A stretch of DNA of 56,495 bases from an uncultured bacterium (GCA_905214235.1 CAJMLF010000011.1:1-56495), one strand, 5' to 3'; positions 35,932-43,878 are shown, counted from the first letter of the stretch. The notes: generated from the letters alone by a model not told the origin. A program made the numbers and translations.

Positions 35932-36255
35932 TTAGTTTAACATTTTAACTTCAATGTTATCTGGATAACTCTCTTGGATGTCTAATAAGCCATTCAGGAG
36001 GGTATTCAGGAGAAGCTGGCTATCATGGTCAGCCCCCAATTGTGAGGCCTTCAGAAGACCCCCGTTTTGATTATCACTTTCAACCTGTGGTGCGACCTTC
36101 ACAAGTTTTTCGAGGCCATTCACGGTTGAAATCGCCAGTGCTGATACTGCTGCACAGACAATGTCTTGTCCGTATGGGCCTGCATCAGCGTGGCCGGTAA
36201 TCGTAAATGTGGTGATTCGCCGATTCGAATCTAACGTAAAGTGTGCCCGAATCAT
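35932..36255 (-). CDS. prp: Ribosomal-processing cysteine protease Prp
   Basis: Removes the N-terminal extension of L27. The 107-aa protein keeps the catalytic pair His22 (GHADAG) and Cys34 (DIVCAAVSAL), the same numbering as in Staphylococcus aureus Prp. It lies between rplU and rpmA, the conserved order, with 15 bases to rplU. Confidence 0.97.
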   Translation of the reverse strand: MIRAHFTLDSNRRITTFTITGHADAGPYGQDIVCAAVSALAISTVNGLEKLVKVAPQVESDNQNGGLLKASQLGADHDSQLLLNTLLNGLLDIQESYPDNIEVKMLN

Positions 36256-36270
36256 TGTTTCACCCCCGCA

Positions 36271-36579
36271 TTAAGCGTTGATCTTATCGATCGTAACCTT
36301 AGTGTATGGTTGACGGTGACCTTGCTTAGTGTGGGTGTGCTTCTTAGGCTTGTACTTGAAGGTAACAACCTTCTTTTCCTTACCTTGCTTTTCAACAGTA
36401 CCTTCAACAGCGGCACCATCAACAAATGGTGTCCCAATCTTGGTATCGTCGCCACCGACTAAGACAACCTTGTCAAAGGTAACCTTGTCACCTTGCTTTG
36501 CGTCAAGCTTTTCAACGAAGATAGCCTTGCCTTCTTCAACCTTGTATTGCTTGCCGCCAGTAACGATAATTGCGTACAT
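36271..36579 (-). CDS. rplU: 50S ribosomal protein L21
   Basis: Early-assembly 50S protein, 102 aa, with [14 protein letters not shown] at the start and [11 protein letters not shown] near the end. The ATG at 36579 follows GGAGGTG; an in-frame longer reading would add 13 residues from the leader. First gene of rplU-prp-rpmA. Confidence 0.98.
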   Translation of the reverse strand: MYAIIVTGGKQYKVEEGKAIFVEKLDAKQGDKVTFDKVVLVGGDDTKIGTPFVDGAAVEGTVEKQGKEKKVVTFKYKPKKHTHTKQGHRQPYTKVTIDKINA

Positions 36580-36676
36580 TTTGTGCACCTCCTTAATATC
36601 TAAGACTCGCCGAATCAAGCAGCAGTGCTTTGAACTTGATAGCGTGCGGTTGTAGTTGTTGGTTCACAAATACAAC
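36580..36676 (-). ncRNA. Probable L21 leader (autoregulatory 5' UTR)
   Basis: A leader of about 97 bases separates the predicted transcription start from the rplU ribosome binding site. It contains a potential stem (CAAG...CTTG) around ATCAAGTTCAAAGCACTGCT. Firmicutes rplU operons usually carry an L21-binding leader in this place, so I infer the same; the consensus structure was not verified. Confidence 0.5.
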
Positions 36677-36682
36677 GTTAGT

Positions 36683-36711
36683 ATCATAGCAAATTTAACC
36701 CTGCTCGTCAA
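36683..36711 (-). promoter_or_regulatory. Promoter of rplU operon
   Basis: Minus strand TTGACG (36706-36711), 17-base spacer, TATGAT (36683-36688) with a TG extension. A strong ribosomal-protein promoter. Confidence 0.85.
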
Positions 36712-36721
36712 TATAAAAGGC

Positions 36722-36768
36722 AAAAAATTAGCCCCGGCATTCGCTTAAAGCGAACACCAGGGTTAATC
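36722..36768 (-). terminator. Terminator after the TetR-type gene
   Basis: Minus strand TTAACCCTGG..TTCGC pairs with GCGAA..CCGGGGCTAA, followed by TTTTTT. Confidence 0.85.
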
Positions 36769-36799
36769 CGTTGGTGAGCATCATTCGTCCACCTAGTGG

Positions 36800-37444
36800 T
36801 TAAATATTTTCCAGAGCAGAGTTCTTTTCGCCGATAAAGGAATCCGCAATGGTCATATGTTTTCCACTAAATTGATCGAGCATCTTCTCCACACTCCTCG
36901 TCATGTAGCGAGCGGTATAAATCATCCCGTCCTTTAACCAGTGACGGATTAGTCCAAGAAGGGCCGAATCAATGAAGGAAATTTGCAACTCAAGAGGAAC
37001 TGTCAGCTGTTTTTGATCATCATTAACACCATTGTAGTAATTCTTCATACAGTTCGCCAAGCGATCATACATTTGCTCGTAAAAGAAATCTGTCTTTTCA
37101 TTATTTAAAAGAACATCAAAAACATCGGCGTTGCTTTCGATGTAGTGAAAAGCCTTACTTACGGAAAATACCTGCACCGTTCGCTTCGTTGACAAACTAA
37201 ATTTATCACTATCTACCATTACCTCACCAAAGAAATCATCAAGGATTTCCCGGATTGCTGACTGGATAAAGTCATGCTTGTCCTTGTAATGGAGATAGAA
37301 AGTTCCGCGGGTGATGCTGGCAGTTTCTGTAATCTTTTGGACGCTAATGTCTTCAATCTTTTCGCGTCGCATCAGATAAACGAGAGCCTTGCGCAGACTG
37401 TTGCGAGTCTTAATAACGCGCGGATCCGTCTTATTAACGGCCAT
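36800..37444 (-). CDS. TetR/AcrR-family transcriptional regulator
   Basis: A 214-aa regulator with an N-terminal TetR helix-turn-helix (about 25-55, including ITETASITRGTFYLHYKDK) and a C-terminal ligand domain of the TetR_C_8/DhaS-like kind. The ligand and target genes are unknown; no efflux pump or catabolic gene is adjacent, so it may act on its own promoter or at a distance. A cre-like site overlaps its -35, suggesting carbon catabolite control. Confidence 0.92.
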   Translation of the reverse strand: MAVNKTDPRVIKTRNSLRKALVYLMRREKIEDISVQKITETASITRGTFYLHYKDKHDFIQSAIREILDDFFGEVMVDSDKFSLSTKRTVQVFSVSKAFHYIESNADVFDVLLNNEKTDFFYEQMYDRLANCMKNYYNGVNDDQKQLTVPLELQISFIDSALLGLIRHWLKDGMIYTARYMTRSVEKMLDQFSGKHMTIADSFIGEKNSALENI

Positions 37445-37506
37445 AAATCATCATCCTTTCAACATCAGCTTAAGTTCTTCTCCTTCCCATACTTCTACTT
37501 ATTTAA

Positions 37507-37536
37507 AGTATAGTTTGTATGAAAGCGCTTTGTCAA
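37507..37536 (-). promoter_or_regulatory. Promoter of the TetR-type gene with overlapping cre-like site
   Basis: Minus strand TTGACA (37531-37536) and TATACT (37507-37512), 18-base spacer. On the plus strand ATGAAAGCGCTTTGT (37519-37533) matches the CcpA cre consensus WTGNAANCGNWNNCW with a single mismatch and lies between and over the promoter elements. Confidence 0.75.
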
Positions 37537-37588
37537 GCATTTAACAAGGTTTATTATAACAATAAAAATTATACTAACTTTATATAAG

Positions 37589-37618
37589 TTGACAAGGAAA
37601 CCGCGAAAATTATATACT
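37589..37618 (+). promoter_or_regulatory. Promoter of tRNA-Arg
   Basis: TTGACA at 37589-37594, then TATATA/TATACT at 37611-37618 (16-18 base spacing), about 12 bases before the tRNA 5' end. Confidence 0.75.
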
Positions 37619-37629
37619 GAATTTTGTCT

Positions 37630-37703
37630 GGAGCGGTAGCGCAACTGGATAGAGCATCGGTCTTCTAAACCGAGGGTTGAGGGTTCAAGTCCCTCTCGCT
37701 CCA
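37630..37703 (+). tRNA. tRNA-Arg (anticodon UCU)
   Basis: A 74-base cloverleaf: acceptor GGAGCGG/TCGCTCC with a terminal G-T pair, D stem GCGC/GAGC, anticodon stem TCGGT/ACCGA with loop CTTCTAA (anticodon TCT, reading AGA), T arm GAGGG-TTCAAGT-CCCTC. The CCA end is not encoded. Decodes the rare AGA codon. Confidence 0.97.
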
Positions 37704-37711
37704 TTTTATGT

Positions 37712-37768
37712 GTTGATATATCAACGTTTTGAGTGGTTTGGTCCCCCAAACGTACCCCACTTACAATT
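37712..37768. other. Sequence just 3' of tRNA-Arg with palindrome and possible integrase-tail remnant
   Basis: A perfect 14-base palindrome, GTTGATATATCAAC (37712-37725), follows the tRNA. Next, the minus strand has a short open frame ending in WGTFGGPNHSKR and a stop, reading toward the tRNA. tRNA-Arg 3' ends are frequent integration sites, so this could be an attachment-site scar; no integrase body is present. Confidence 0.3.
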
Positions 37769-37776
37769 TATAATTT

Positions 37777-37816
37777 AAAATCGGTGCATAACATAATTGT
37801 TTGCACCGATTTTTTC
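37777..37816. terminator. Terminator shared by tRNA-Arg and the Rpn-type gene
   Basis: AAAATCGGTGCA and TGCACCGATTTTTT form a stem with T tracts on both strands, between the convergent tRNA (plus) and nuclease gene (minus). Confidence 0.85.
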
Positions 37817-37839
37817 TACCATTATATATACTTACGTTT

Positions 37840-38796
37840 TTATTTAAGGCTAGCGGAGACCTTTTGGTAGTATGCTTTAGCCTTTGCTGGCGTTATCTTG
37901 CGAATATTAACTAAGAAATTCTCAACCTGTTGTTCGTCCTGGCCACTATTAATTAGGTCCCGAACAAGTGCCAGCCGTTCTTCATCTACACCCTCACTAC
38001 GTCCTTCTTGACGGCCCTCTTGCAGCCCCTTTTCGCGACCTTCTTGACGGCCTTCTTGAAGCCCCTTTTGATGGCCTTCCTGGCGACCCTCTTTTCGACC
38101 TTCAAGGACAGCACGGCGGCGATCGTTTTCAATATCCATTTCGTATAAGGTGCGTTGCATATATTCCTTCCTCCATTTCCGGTCCTGTTTTACGTGGGCA
38201 ATTCTTTGCCTTAATTGTACGATAAAGTCATCTGTTCCATCAACTTTGCGGCCAGCAAGGAGGTCCAGGAAGTTTTGGAGCTTCGGACCAACCGTCTGGC
38301 GGAGATTCGTAATGTCAAAGAAGAGGGTCGTCTCGCCATCATGGTACGGGTAGTCTGGGTACTTACTGACCCGCCGCTTGATCTCGTAGCGTTGTTCTCC
38401 CAGGCCAAAGGGATCAAAACAACAGAAGAAAATAACGTAGGCGTTATCGGCCTGACTGTAGTTTTGTCCCCGTTCAAAGGCATCGTTTGCCAGGTTGGAC
38501 TGGTAAAAGCGCGTTCGTTGCGGTAGGTTTTGATGGTTAACAACCTGCATCTCGACGTCATAGTGGTTCCCGTCCTCGTCCTCGGCATAAATGTCGAACC
38601 GCACTCCCTTTGCATCGTACGTACTCGTCAGTTTCTGCTGGCTATTAAGGATTGTCACCTTGCCCAGCGGTAGTTCCGGCAACACCCGGTGGATCATCTC
38701 CCTGGCAATCACTGGGTCCAAGAAAACCTTACTAAAGATGAAGTCGTCAGTTAAGCCGGCCTGTTCCCAACGTTTTTCTAAGTCGGTTTGTGCCAT
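37840..38796 (-). CDS. Rpn-family recombination-promoting nuclease/putative transposase (PD-(D/E)XK)
   Basis: A 318-aa protein of the Rpn/'PD-(D/E)XK transposase' family, whose members nick DNA and stimulate RecA-independent recombination. The nuclease centre is seen at Asp68 (VRFDIY) and Glu82-x-Gln84 (VEMQ). The C-terminal third contains a run of charged repeats (GLQEGRQEGR type, about residues 235-270) expected to form a helix or coiled coil, as in other family members. It lies next to tRNA-Arg and is flanked by terminators, in line with a mobile or copy-variable gene. Confidence 0.88.
   Translation of the reverse strand: MAQTDLEKRWEQAGLTDDFIFSKVFLDPVIAREMIHRVLPELPLGKVTILNSQQKLTSTYDAKGVRFDIYAEDEDGNHYDVEMQVVNHQNLPQRTRFYQSNLANDAFERGQNYSQADNAYVIFFCCFDPFGLGEQRYEIKRRVSKYPDYPYHDGETTLFFDITNLRQTVGPKLQNFLDLLAGRKVDGTDDFIVQLRQRIAHVKQDRKWRKEYMQRTLYEMDIENDRRRAVLEGRKEGRQEGHQKGLQEGRQEGREKGLQEGRQEGRSEGVDEERLALVRDLINSGQDEQQVENFLVNIRKITPAKAKAYYQKVSASLK
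38007..38103. repeat. In-gene tandem repeats of the Rpn-type gene
   Basis: Imperfect repeats of about 12 to 30 bases (units like CGACCTTCTTGACGGCC) encode the EGRQEGR peptide units. Such arrays change length easily by slippage. Confidence 0.75.
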
Positions 38797-39026
38797 AAAA
38801 AGCCCTCCTTACATTATTAGTGGGTTACCCCTACTTATTAAGGACGGCAAAAAGGACAATAACTATTTAATTATTCGTAATGGTGGGAACACTTCCAGAA
38901 GTTAACTGACCGCAACTAAATTGTTTAACAAAATCTAAAGAATTTATCAATATCACGCAAAAATCGTGAAAATTAGTTCGCCGCATATTAAACTTTAATT
39001 AGAGATTAGCTTTGAGGTGATCTATT

Positions 39027-39143
39027 ATGTTATCATTCTTTATCATTGTTTTGATTTTAGCTGGCTCCCTAGTCGGTCAAATGTTTTTTGGTAACCAGGC
39101 CCACCAGTCAACTGGCAAGCACAGCGCAAGGCGCAAAGCTTAA
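39027..39143 (+). CDS. Very small predicted membrane protein (38 aa)
   Basis: An ATG six bases after GAGGTGAT opens a 38-codon frame. Residues 2-21 (LSFFIIVLILAGSLVGQMFF) form one hydrophobic helix, followed by a short basic tail (GKHSARRKA), predicting one membrane span with the tail in the cytosol. Function unknown. It has its own terminator downstream and is a lone plus-strand gene between two minus-strand genes, so it is probably real rather than chance. Confidence 0.65.
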   Translation: MLSFFIIVLILAGSLVGQMFFGNQAHQSTGKHSARRKA

Positions 39144-39195
39144 TCTTTCAACAAAAGATTTGGGAAAGTTGTTTAATTACGGCTTTTCCAAACGC

Positions 39196-39240
39196 AAAAG
39201 GATTCATCGTCCCCGAATATTAGGGCGGTGAATCCTTTTT
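39196..39240. terminator. Bidirectional terminator after the 38-aa gene and the dUTPase-like gene
   Basis: AAAAGGATTCAtCG and CGGTGAATCCTTTTTT form a stem with T tracts on both strands between convergent genes. Confidence 0.85.
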
Positions 39241-39243
39241 TGT

Positions 39244-39780
39244 TTAATTAAATTGCGCATTGAATCTGTCGACCATCGTCTGGTAGGATGTCGTAATCTC
39301 CTCCGGACTAATGCCGAAGTCGACAATTCCCATCTTTAACCAGAGGTGCCAAGCATGGCGGAAGTCTTCATGACGGCGGTTAAAGTAGGCACCATTCAAA
39401 AAGTTTTTAACCGCCAGGTACTCCCTATTCAGGTCTGCTAACTTATCTTTCTTATCGGCAGTCGTGATTCGTTGCCACTGTTCATCCGAGAGAACAACCA
39501 AATGTGTCCACTGACGCTTAGCACTCGCTAATAAGAATAGTGCTAAACCTTGTGTATACAGCTTTGTTAACTGCTCATGGTCAATGCTCCGGTGCGGATG
39601 AAGGACATCGGCCCATCCCGCTGCTTTAGCAAAGGCACTCAGCTTCAAATCAAGTTGAACATAGACCGTTTGCAACCGGGCTTCCGGGCCAATCATCAAC
39701 TCAAGAGCATCGTCGGCTGTTAACTCAAGGTCAATCACCTGGTGGAGCATCTTAGTGATATCCAACTGCTTACTCGTCAT
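39244..39780 (-). CDS. Dimeric dUTPase-like protein with degenerate active site
   Basis: A 178-aa protein. Its second half follows the all-alpha dUTPase_2 pattern (DFRHAWHLWLKMGIVDFGISPEEI near the C-terminus, LFLLASAKRQWTHLVVL in the middle). The metal-binding motifs of that family, ExxE-type in the first helix and ExxD in the second, appear as LDLKLSAFAK (43-52) and LTKLYTQGLA (71-80), lacking the acidic pairs. I therefore doubt it hydrolyses dUTP and think it may be a structural or sensing relative. The start at 39780 overlaps the previous gene by 11 bases. Confidence 0.55.
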   Translation of the reverse strand: MTSKQLDITKMLHQVIDLELTADDALELMIGPEARLQTVYVQLDLKLSAFAKAAGWADVLHPHRSIDHEQLTKLYTQGLALFLLASAKRQWTHLVVLSDEQWQRITTADKKDKLADLNREYLAVKNFLNGAYFNRRHEDFRHAWHLWLKMGIVDFGISPEEITTSYQTMVDRFNAQFN

Positions 39781-40789
39781 GTTGTTCACCATCTTCCTCA
39801 GAAGTGTCCGCTTGAGGGGTAAACACCTCGGTTGGTTCGGTATATTCATCTGACTCTTCTTCATCCGGTGCAAGGACCAGTTTATCGGAACGCACCGCGA
39901 GGGCGGAACGGTTATCCAGGTACCACTTCCGAATTAAGTGGTAGTGCAGAAGTGTATCAAAGAATGATACCTGAGCTGTTGGGTCATCAACGGCAAAGAA
40001 CCACTGTTGACTATAGTCATCGGGATCAAAGGCAATATCTAACTTGATTCCCTGGTCAAGGACTAATTGGGCCCCATTATTTTTCGGCAGGTTCATCAGC
40101 ATATAATCATTTTCAGCAGTTGCAACAAATAACTGGTCGATCACTGTCAGGTCCAAGTCGGGTTGAACAAGGTTGAAGCGTTTGCCATTCTCGGTATTCA
40201 AGATCCCTAAGTTAATCGTGAAGTCCAGGTCAGTCTGCAATTCATTTGCAAAAGCAATCAAGGGTTTGACCGCATTGCGCAGGTCTAAGTCAGAATGACT
40301 AGTTAGTGCCCGAACGATAAAGTAATTAACTAAGGCCCGGTTATCAAATTGCATCAGACGATTCTGCAGATCAAGGTAAAAGAGCGGTTCCTGTTCGCCC
40401 TGCTCAGTGAACGCTGCTTCATCCCCGTTGACCGTAAATTTAAAGGAATCATTATCGGCAATCGGCTCAATCCGGGCAATAAACTCGTGACGTACATTCT
40501 CACTTACTTGCACCGCATCAATACCATGTTTCTCTAACAAGCGTCCCATGAAAATCAGGTAGTAATCAGCTGCTTGATAGTGTTGGGGGAAATCAACAAA
40601 GGCATTTTGCAAGTCTAACTTTACCAGCTGACTCGTGGCGGAAAGCATTTCTGAAGGGTCGTCCGTCTGGGCAAGTTTGTCAACCAAGTCGACATACTTT
40701 TGCCCCATCTTCAGAACGTCTTTAAAGGAATCGGAAAGCGCGGTTAACCGTTCACGCGGCGAGCTACTAATTGTTTTACTATTGTTCAT
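39770..40789 (-). CDS. Conserved-looking protein of unknown function, acidic tail
   Basis: A 339-aa protein I do not recognise. It is rich in helix formers at the N-terminus (SDSFKDVLKMGQKYVDLVDKL), has a mixed central part, and ends with a strongly acidic tail (residues about 305-339, EEESDEYTEPTE and EEDGEQHDE). No signal peptide or membrane span. Starts overlap on both sides (11 bases each) bind it to the genes at 39244 and 40779, so all three are one translation-coupled unit. Confidence 0.8.
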   Translation of the reverse strand: MNNSKTISSSPRERLTALSDSFKDVLKMGQKYVDLVDKLAQTDDPSEMLSATSQLVKLDLQNAFVDFPQHYQAADYYLIFMGRLLEKHGIDAVQVSENVRHEFIARIEPIADNDSFKFTVNGDEAAFTEQGEQEPLFYLDLQNRLMQFDNRALVNYFIVRALTSHSDLDLRNAVKPLIAFANELQTDLDFTINLGILNTENGKRFNLVQPDLDLTVIDQLFVATAENDYMLMNLPKNNGAQLVLDQGIKLDIAFDPDDYSQQWFFAVDDPTAQVSFFDTLLHYHLIRKWYLDNRSALAVRSDKLVLAPDEEESDEYTEPTEVFTPQADTSEEDGEQHDE

Positions 40790-41672
40790 CTTCGCTCACC
40801 TTCCCTTCTTCACTGTTGCCGCCTTCAAGACTGGCAAGGTAGTCAGCATATAGGTTGCGATTGGCTAATTCAAAGTCCTCAAAGCTGCCAAAGGTATCAA
40901 TAATACTCTTCTGCTCATAACTCAAAATCGTATTTTCCTTGGAGAGGGAGAGAACAACTTGCTCGTTTTCATGAATCGTTTTGTTCGCCGTCCGTGCTTC
41001 TTGTTCCTCATCTTCGAGCTTCTGTAACCGGTCAACTAGTTCTTGCCGGGTCTCCTTATTTTTGCTTGACTCAAAAAGGCCCGAGCGCGCATTAGTTTCC
41101 TCCAACTGGGACTCGACACTCTGCCGTTCTTCTTCCCGCTCCCGTTGGTGATCAATCAGCCCTTGCAAGCGGTCATTTTCACTCGAGATTTTTTCAATCC
41201 GGTCGCTGTTGTAGCGCTTGTTGTCCTTAGCCAGTTCAAATGATTTTTGTAACTTAGCATATTCAGTTTGATCGAATGAGAAGCGAACATTAAGAACGTC
41301 AAGTTCACCGAACTGACGACGATCCCACCAGTTACCAAAGTAGATACGATAGTGACCAGTCTGGTACTCTTCGTAGTAGAAGAAGGGGTAGGTCTTCCCC
41401 AGGTACTTAATCAATTTAACGCTTAAGTAATTACTCAATTGGTCAGCCAAGTCATCGACCAGAGACATCACTCCCTGGTTGTTCGGTTGCTGTTCACGAT
41501 GCTCAATTTCTTTTGCGTACCGCTGGTTATCAAGAAGCTGGTATACTTCTCGATCATGATGAGCGTCAACTGCTTCATTAAGTTCCTGAAGGTACTTAAT
41601 CTTAACAGCGATTTGGCGTTCGATTAGGCTGCTAATATCGACTGCCTTATTCTCGTGTTTTTCATCAATCAT
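40779..41672 (-). CDS. Coiled-coil protein of unknown function (SbcC-like in part)
   Basis: A 297-aa protein with a globular N-terminal half containing many aromatic residues (about 75-130: YPFFYYEEYQTGHYRIYFGNWWDRRQ) and a long charged coiled coil from about 140 to 250. Such proteins are often loosely labelled SbcC-like, but there is no Walker A motif, so it is not an ATPase. The ATG at 41672 is nine bases after AAGGAG; a GTG two codons earlier is less likely. First gene of the overlapping trio. Confidence 0.8.
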   Translation of the reverse strand: MIDEKHENKAVDISSLIERQIAVKIKYLQELNEAVDAHHDREVYQLLDNQRYAKEIEHREQQPNNQGVMSLVDDLADQLSNYLSVKLIKYLGKTYPFFYYEEYQTGHYRIYFGNWWDRRQFGELDVLNVRFSFDQTEYAKLQKSFELAKDNKRYNSDRIEKISSENDRLQGLIDHQREREEERQSVESQLEETNARSGLFESSKNKETRQELVDRLQKLEDEEQEARTANKTIHENEQVVLSLSKENTILSYEQKSIIDTFGSFEDFELANRNLYADYLASLEGGNSEEGKVSEDEQ

Positions 41673-41839
41673 AAACACTAACTCCTTGTTTCATTACTAG
41701 TTCTATCATAGCTGAATTTGCTCTTAAATGATTAAAATATTTACTGCTTTTATTAAAAGCTTACATTTAAAGATTATACCCTTAATTGGGGGATAAATGA
41801 CCCCTTTTTCCATAAAATAACGAATGCTTAAGTAAGCAT

Positions 41840-41876
41840 ATAAAAAGAGCAGGGGCAAAATTGCCACCTGCTCTCG
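41840..41876 (-). terminator. Terminator after the serine/DUF59 operon
   Basis: Minus strand GAGCAGGTGGCAA pairs with TTGCCCCTGCTC, followed by TTTTTAT; 22 bases after the DUF59 gene. It ends the serine-locus transcript before the coiled-coil operon. Confidence 0.9.
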
Positions 41877-41897
41877 CAAAGGGTGTATCCTTATTTT

Positions 41898-42212
41898 TTA
41901 ATGGACACCGAGAGTTAATTTTGCAAATCTGCTCATCCGGTCAATCGACCAGGCAGGCTCAAAAACAAACTCGACATCAACGTTTTTAACTTCCGGCACC
42001 TTTTTAACTGCTTTAGTAACCATATCAGCTAAGACATTTGTTAAGGGACACCCCATCGTTGTTAAGGTCATCTCAATCAGGCATATTCCCTCATCATCAA
42101 GGTCAATCGTGTAAACCAAGCCGAGGTTAACAATATCAACCCCTAGTTCCGGATCAACAACTGTTGCTAATTGCTTAACAATATCATCTTTAATCTCTTT
42201 ACTGTCTCTCAT
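41898..42212 (-). CDS. DUF59/MIP18-family protein (SufT-like Fe-S maturation candidate)
   Basis: A 104-aa protein of the DUF59 family, members of which (SufT, PaaD, CIA2) help assemble or deliver Fe-S clusters. Signature stretches are VVDPELGVDIVNLGLVY and TTMGCPL with Cys. The start at 42212 has GGAG eight bases upstream. It follows the serine dehydratase alpha gene by 47 bases on the same strand with no terminator between, and that enzyme needs a [4Fe-4S] cluster, so it is a plausible maturation partner; this is inference from position. Confidence 0.85.
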   Translation of the reverse strand: MRDSKEIKDDIVKQLATVVDPELGVDIVNLGLVYTIDLDDEGICLIEMTLTTMGCPLTNVLADMVTKAVKKVPEVKNVDVEFVFEPAWSIDRMSRFAKLTLGVH

Positions 42213-42259
42213 ATAAATTACTCCAGCCATTAAAAAGTTCGTTAGTTAAAAACCGTTAA

Positions 42260-43141
42260 TTATTCCGCGTCACCGAAAATCTTTGCACGAATCCGCTTAC
42301 CAGTAGGAGTACCTGCTAAGCCACCAAGACCAGTTTCACGGAGAGATTCTGGAAGGCCGTGACCAACCTTGGCTAAGGCTTCGATACATTCATCGGCAGG
42401 AATCTTACTGATACAACCAGCTAAGGCCATGTCAGCAGAAATTAAGGCGTTCCCGGAACCAATAGCGTTCCGCTTTACACAAGGGACTTCAACCAAACCG
42501 GCAACGGGGTCACAAACTAACCCTAACAGGTTAGCGATCGCCATGGCTAAGGCTTGGGAACTTTGTTCAGCAGTACCACCGGCAGCTTCAACGGCAGCCG
42601 CTGCACCCATGGCAGAGGCACTACCAACTTCGGCTTGGCACCCACCAGTAGCACCAGCAATCCCGGCGTGGTTAGCCATAACCATGCCCAGTCCACCAGC
42701 AGTGAACAGGAAGCGAACCATTTGTTCTTCACTTAAGCCCAGACGGTTTTCAAGCATGAAGACAATCCCTGGAAGGGTCCCGGCAGAACCGGCAGTTGGA
42801 GTGGCACAAACAACACCCATAGAAGCGTTAACTTCGTTAGTGGAGATGGCATCTTGAATAGCTTCCATCATGGTGTCACCACAAAGGGTCTTATTGTTCT
42901 TACGGTATTCCTTGATCTTAACTGCTTCACCACCAGTTAAACCAGTCTTAGAAAAGACACCCTTACCTTTTTGACCTTTTTCAACGGCAGCCCGCATTGT
43001 GTCAAGGTTCTTCTTCATCTTAGCCCAAACTTCATCACGGGACAAACCAGATGACTTACATTCTTGTTCAATGATAAGTTCTGAAATAGGCTTGTTTTGC
43101 TTTTCTGAGTCTTCAACAATTTCTTTAATGCTATCGTACAT
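42260..43141 (-). CDS. sdaAA: L-serine dehydratase, iron-sulfur-dependent, alpha subunit
   Basis: Deaminates L-serine to pyruvate and ammonia with a [4Fe-4S] cluster. The 293-aa protein shows Cys168, Cys210 and Cys221; the spacings of 42 and 11 equal those of the cluster ligands known in this enzyme family. The catalytic region VCATPTAGSAGTLPG is present. It follows the beta-subunit gene by 22 bases. Confidence 0.96.
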   Translation of the reverse strand: MYDSIKEIVEDSEKQNKPISELIIEQECKSSGLSRDEVWAKMKKNLDTMRAAVEKGQKGKGVFSKTGLTGGEAVKIKEYRKNNKTLCGDTMMEAIQDAISTNEVNASMGVVCATPTAGSAGTLPGIVFMLENRLGLSEEQMVRFLFTAGGLGMVMANHAGIAGATGGCQAEVGSASAMGAAAAVEAAGGTAEQSSQALAMAIANLLGLVCDPVAGLVEVPCVKRNAIGSGNALISADMALAGCISKIPADECIEALAKVGHGLPESLRETGLGGLAGTPTGKRIRAKIFGDAE

Positions 43142-43163
43142 AACTTGACTCTCCCCTCACTGA

Positions 43164-43826
43164 TTACAAGCAGATAATAGATCCAAACTTATCCTTAAGT
43201 GCCTTAATGGTTTCATCACGCATGTAGTTCTTAACATCGTATACGTAGATGTCTTCATCCTTGGCACGGATAACTTGCTTCCGACTGAATGGAGCAACCT
43301 TTTCCATTTCAGTAGTAACTGGAATACCGTTTTCATGCTTCTTTTCTTTGTCTAAGTAAATGACAATCGGAAGTGGACCAGAAGGCTTGATTTCAGAGCC
43401 ATCTAGAACAAAGTCACGAATTTCAATTGCCCCACCACCGATAGAACAACCGGAAACTTGAACCTTCTTGTCGCCATCAGACATATCAAGGATAGCAGTG
43501 TTCGGGTGGCCAATTGGACTTTCACCCTCTTCTTCAACAAAGCGAATGTCGATACCATTGTCCTTGGCGATCATTGGTGCCCGTGGTACCCGTGGGTCAT
43601 CTGCAGCAAAGCCCTGCAGTCCAGCGGCAAGAGCATAATCAGTACCGTGACCACGGTGGGTTTGGGCGAATGAACCGTAGTAGTGAACAGTAACTTTCTT
43701 TGGAACACCACCAAATAACTTGTTAGCAGCTTGTCCAATAGCAACTGGTCCAGCGGTGTGTGAACTAGATGGTCCAATCATAATAGGTCCAATAATATCA
43801 AAAACACTTCTGTAATTTCCACTCAT
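43164..43826 (-). CDS. sdaAB: L-serine dehydratase, iron-sulfur-dependent, beta subunit
   Basis: Small subunit partner (220 aa) with the typical IGPSSSHTAGPVAIG motif near residues 15-30 and NGIPVTTE-type C-terminal part. It precedes sdaAA, as in other Firmicutes, and follows the permease gene by 52 bases. AAAGGAG lies upstream of the start. Confidence 0.96.
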   Translation of the reverse strand: MSGNYRSVFDIIGPIMIGPSSSHTAGPVAIGQAANKLFGGVPKKVTVHYYGSFAQTHRGHGTDYALAAGLQGFAADDPRVPRAPMIAKDNGIDIRFVEEEGESPIGHPNTAILDMSDGDKKVQVSGCSIGGGAIEIRDFVLDGSEIKPSGPLPIVIYLDKEKKHENGIPVTTEMEKVAPFSRKQVIRAKDEDIYVYDVKNYMRDETIKALKDKFGSIICL

Positions 43827-43878
43827 TTTAGGTTCTCCTTTGTATAAATGCCTTAAACTGTCAACATTTCAGACAACA

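Noticed and set aside
37495..37749. Minus-strand frame of 84 codons over tRNA-Arg (contains EREGLEPSTLGLEDR)
   Set aside because: It is the antisense of the tRNA gene, a well-known source of false protein calls.
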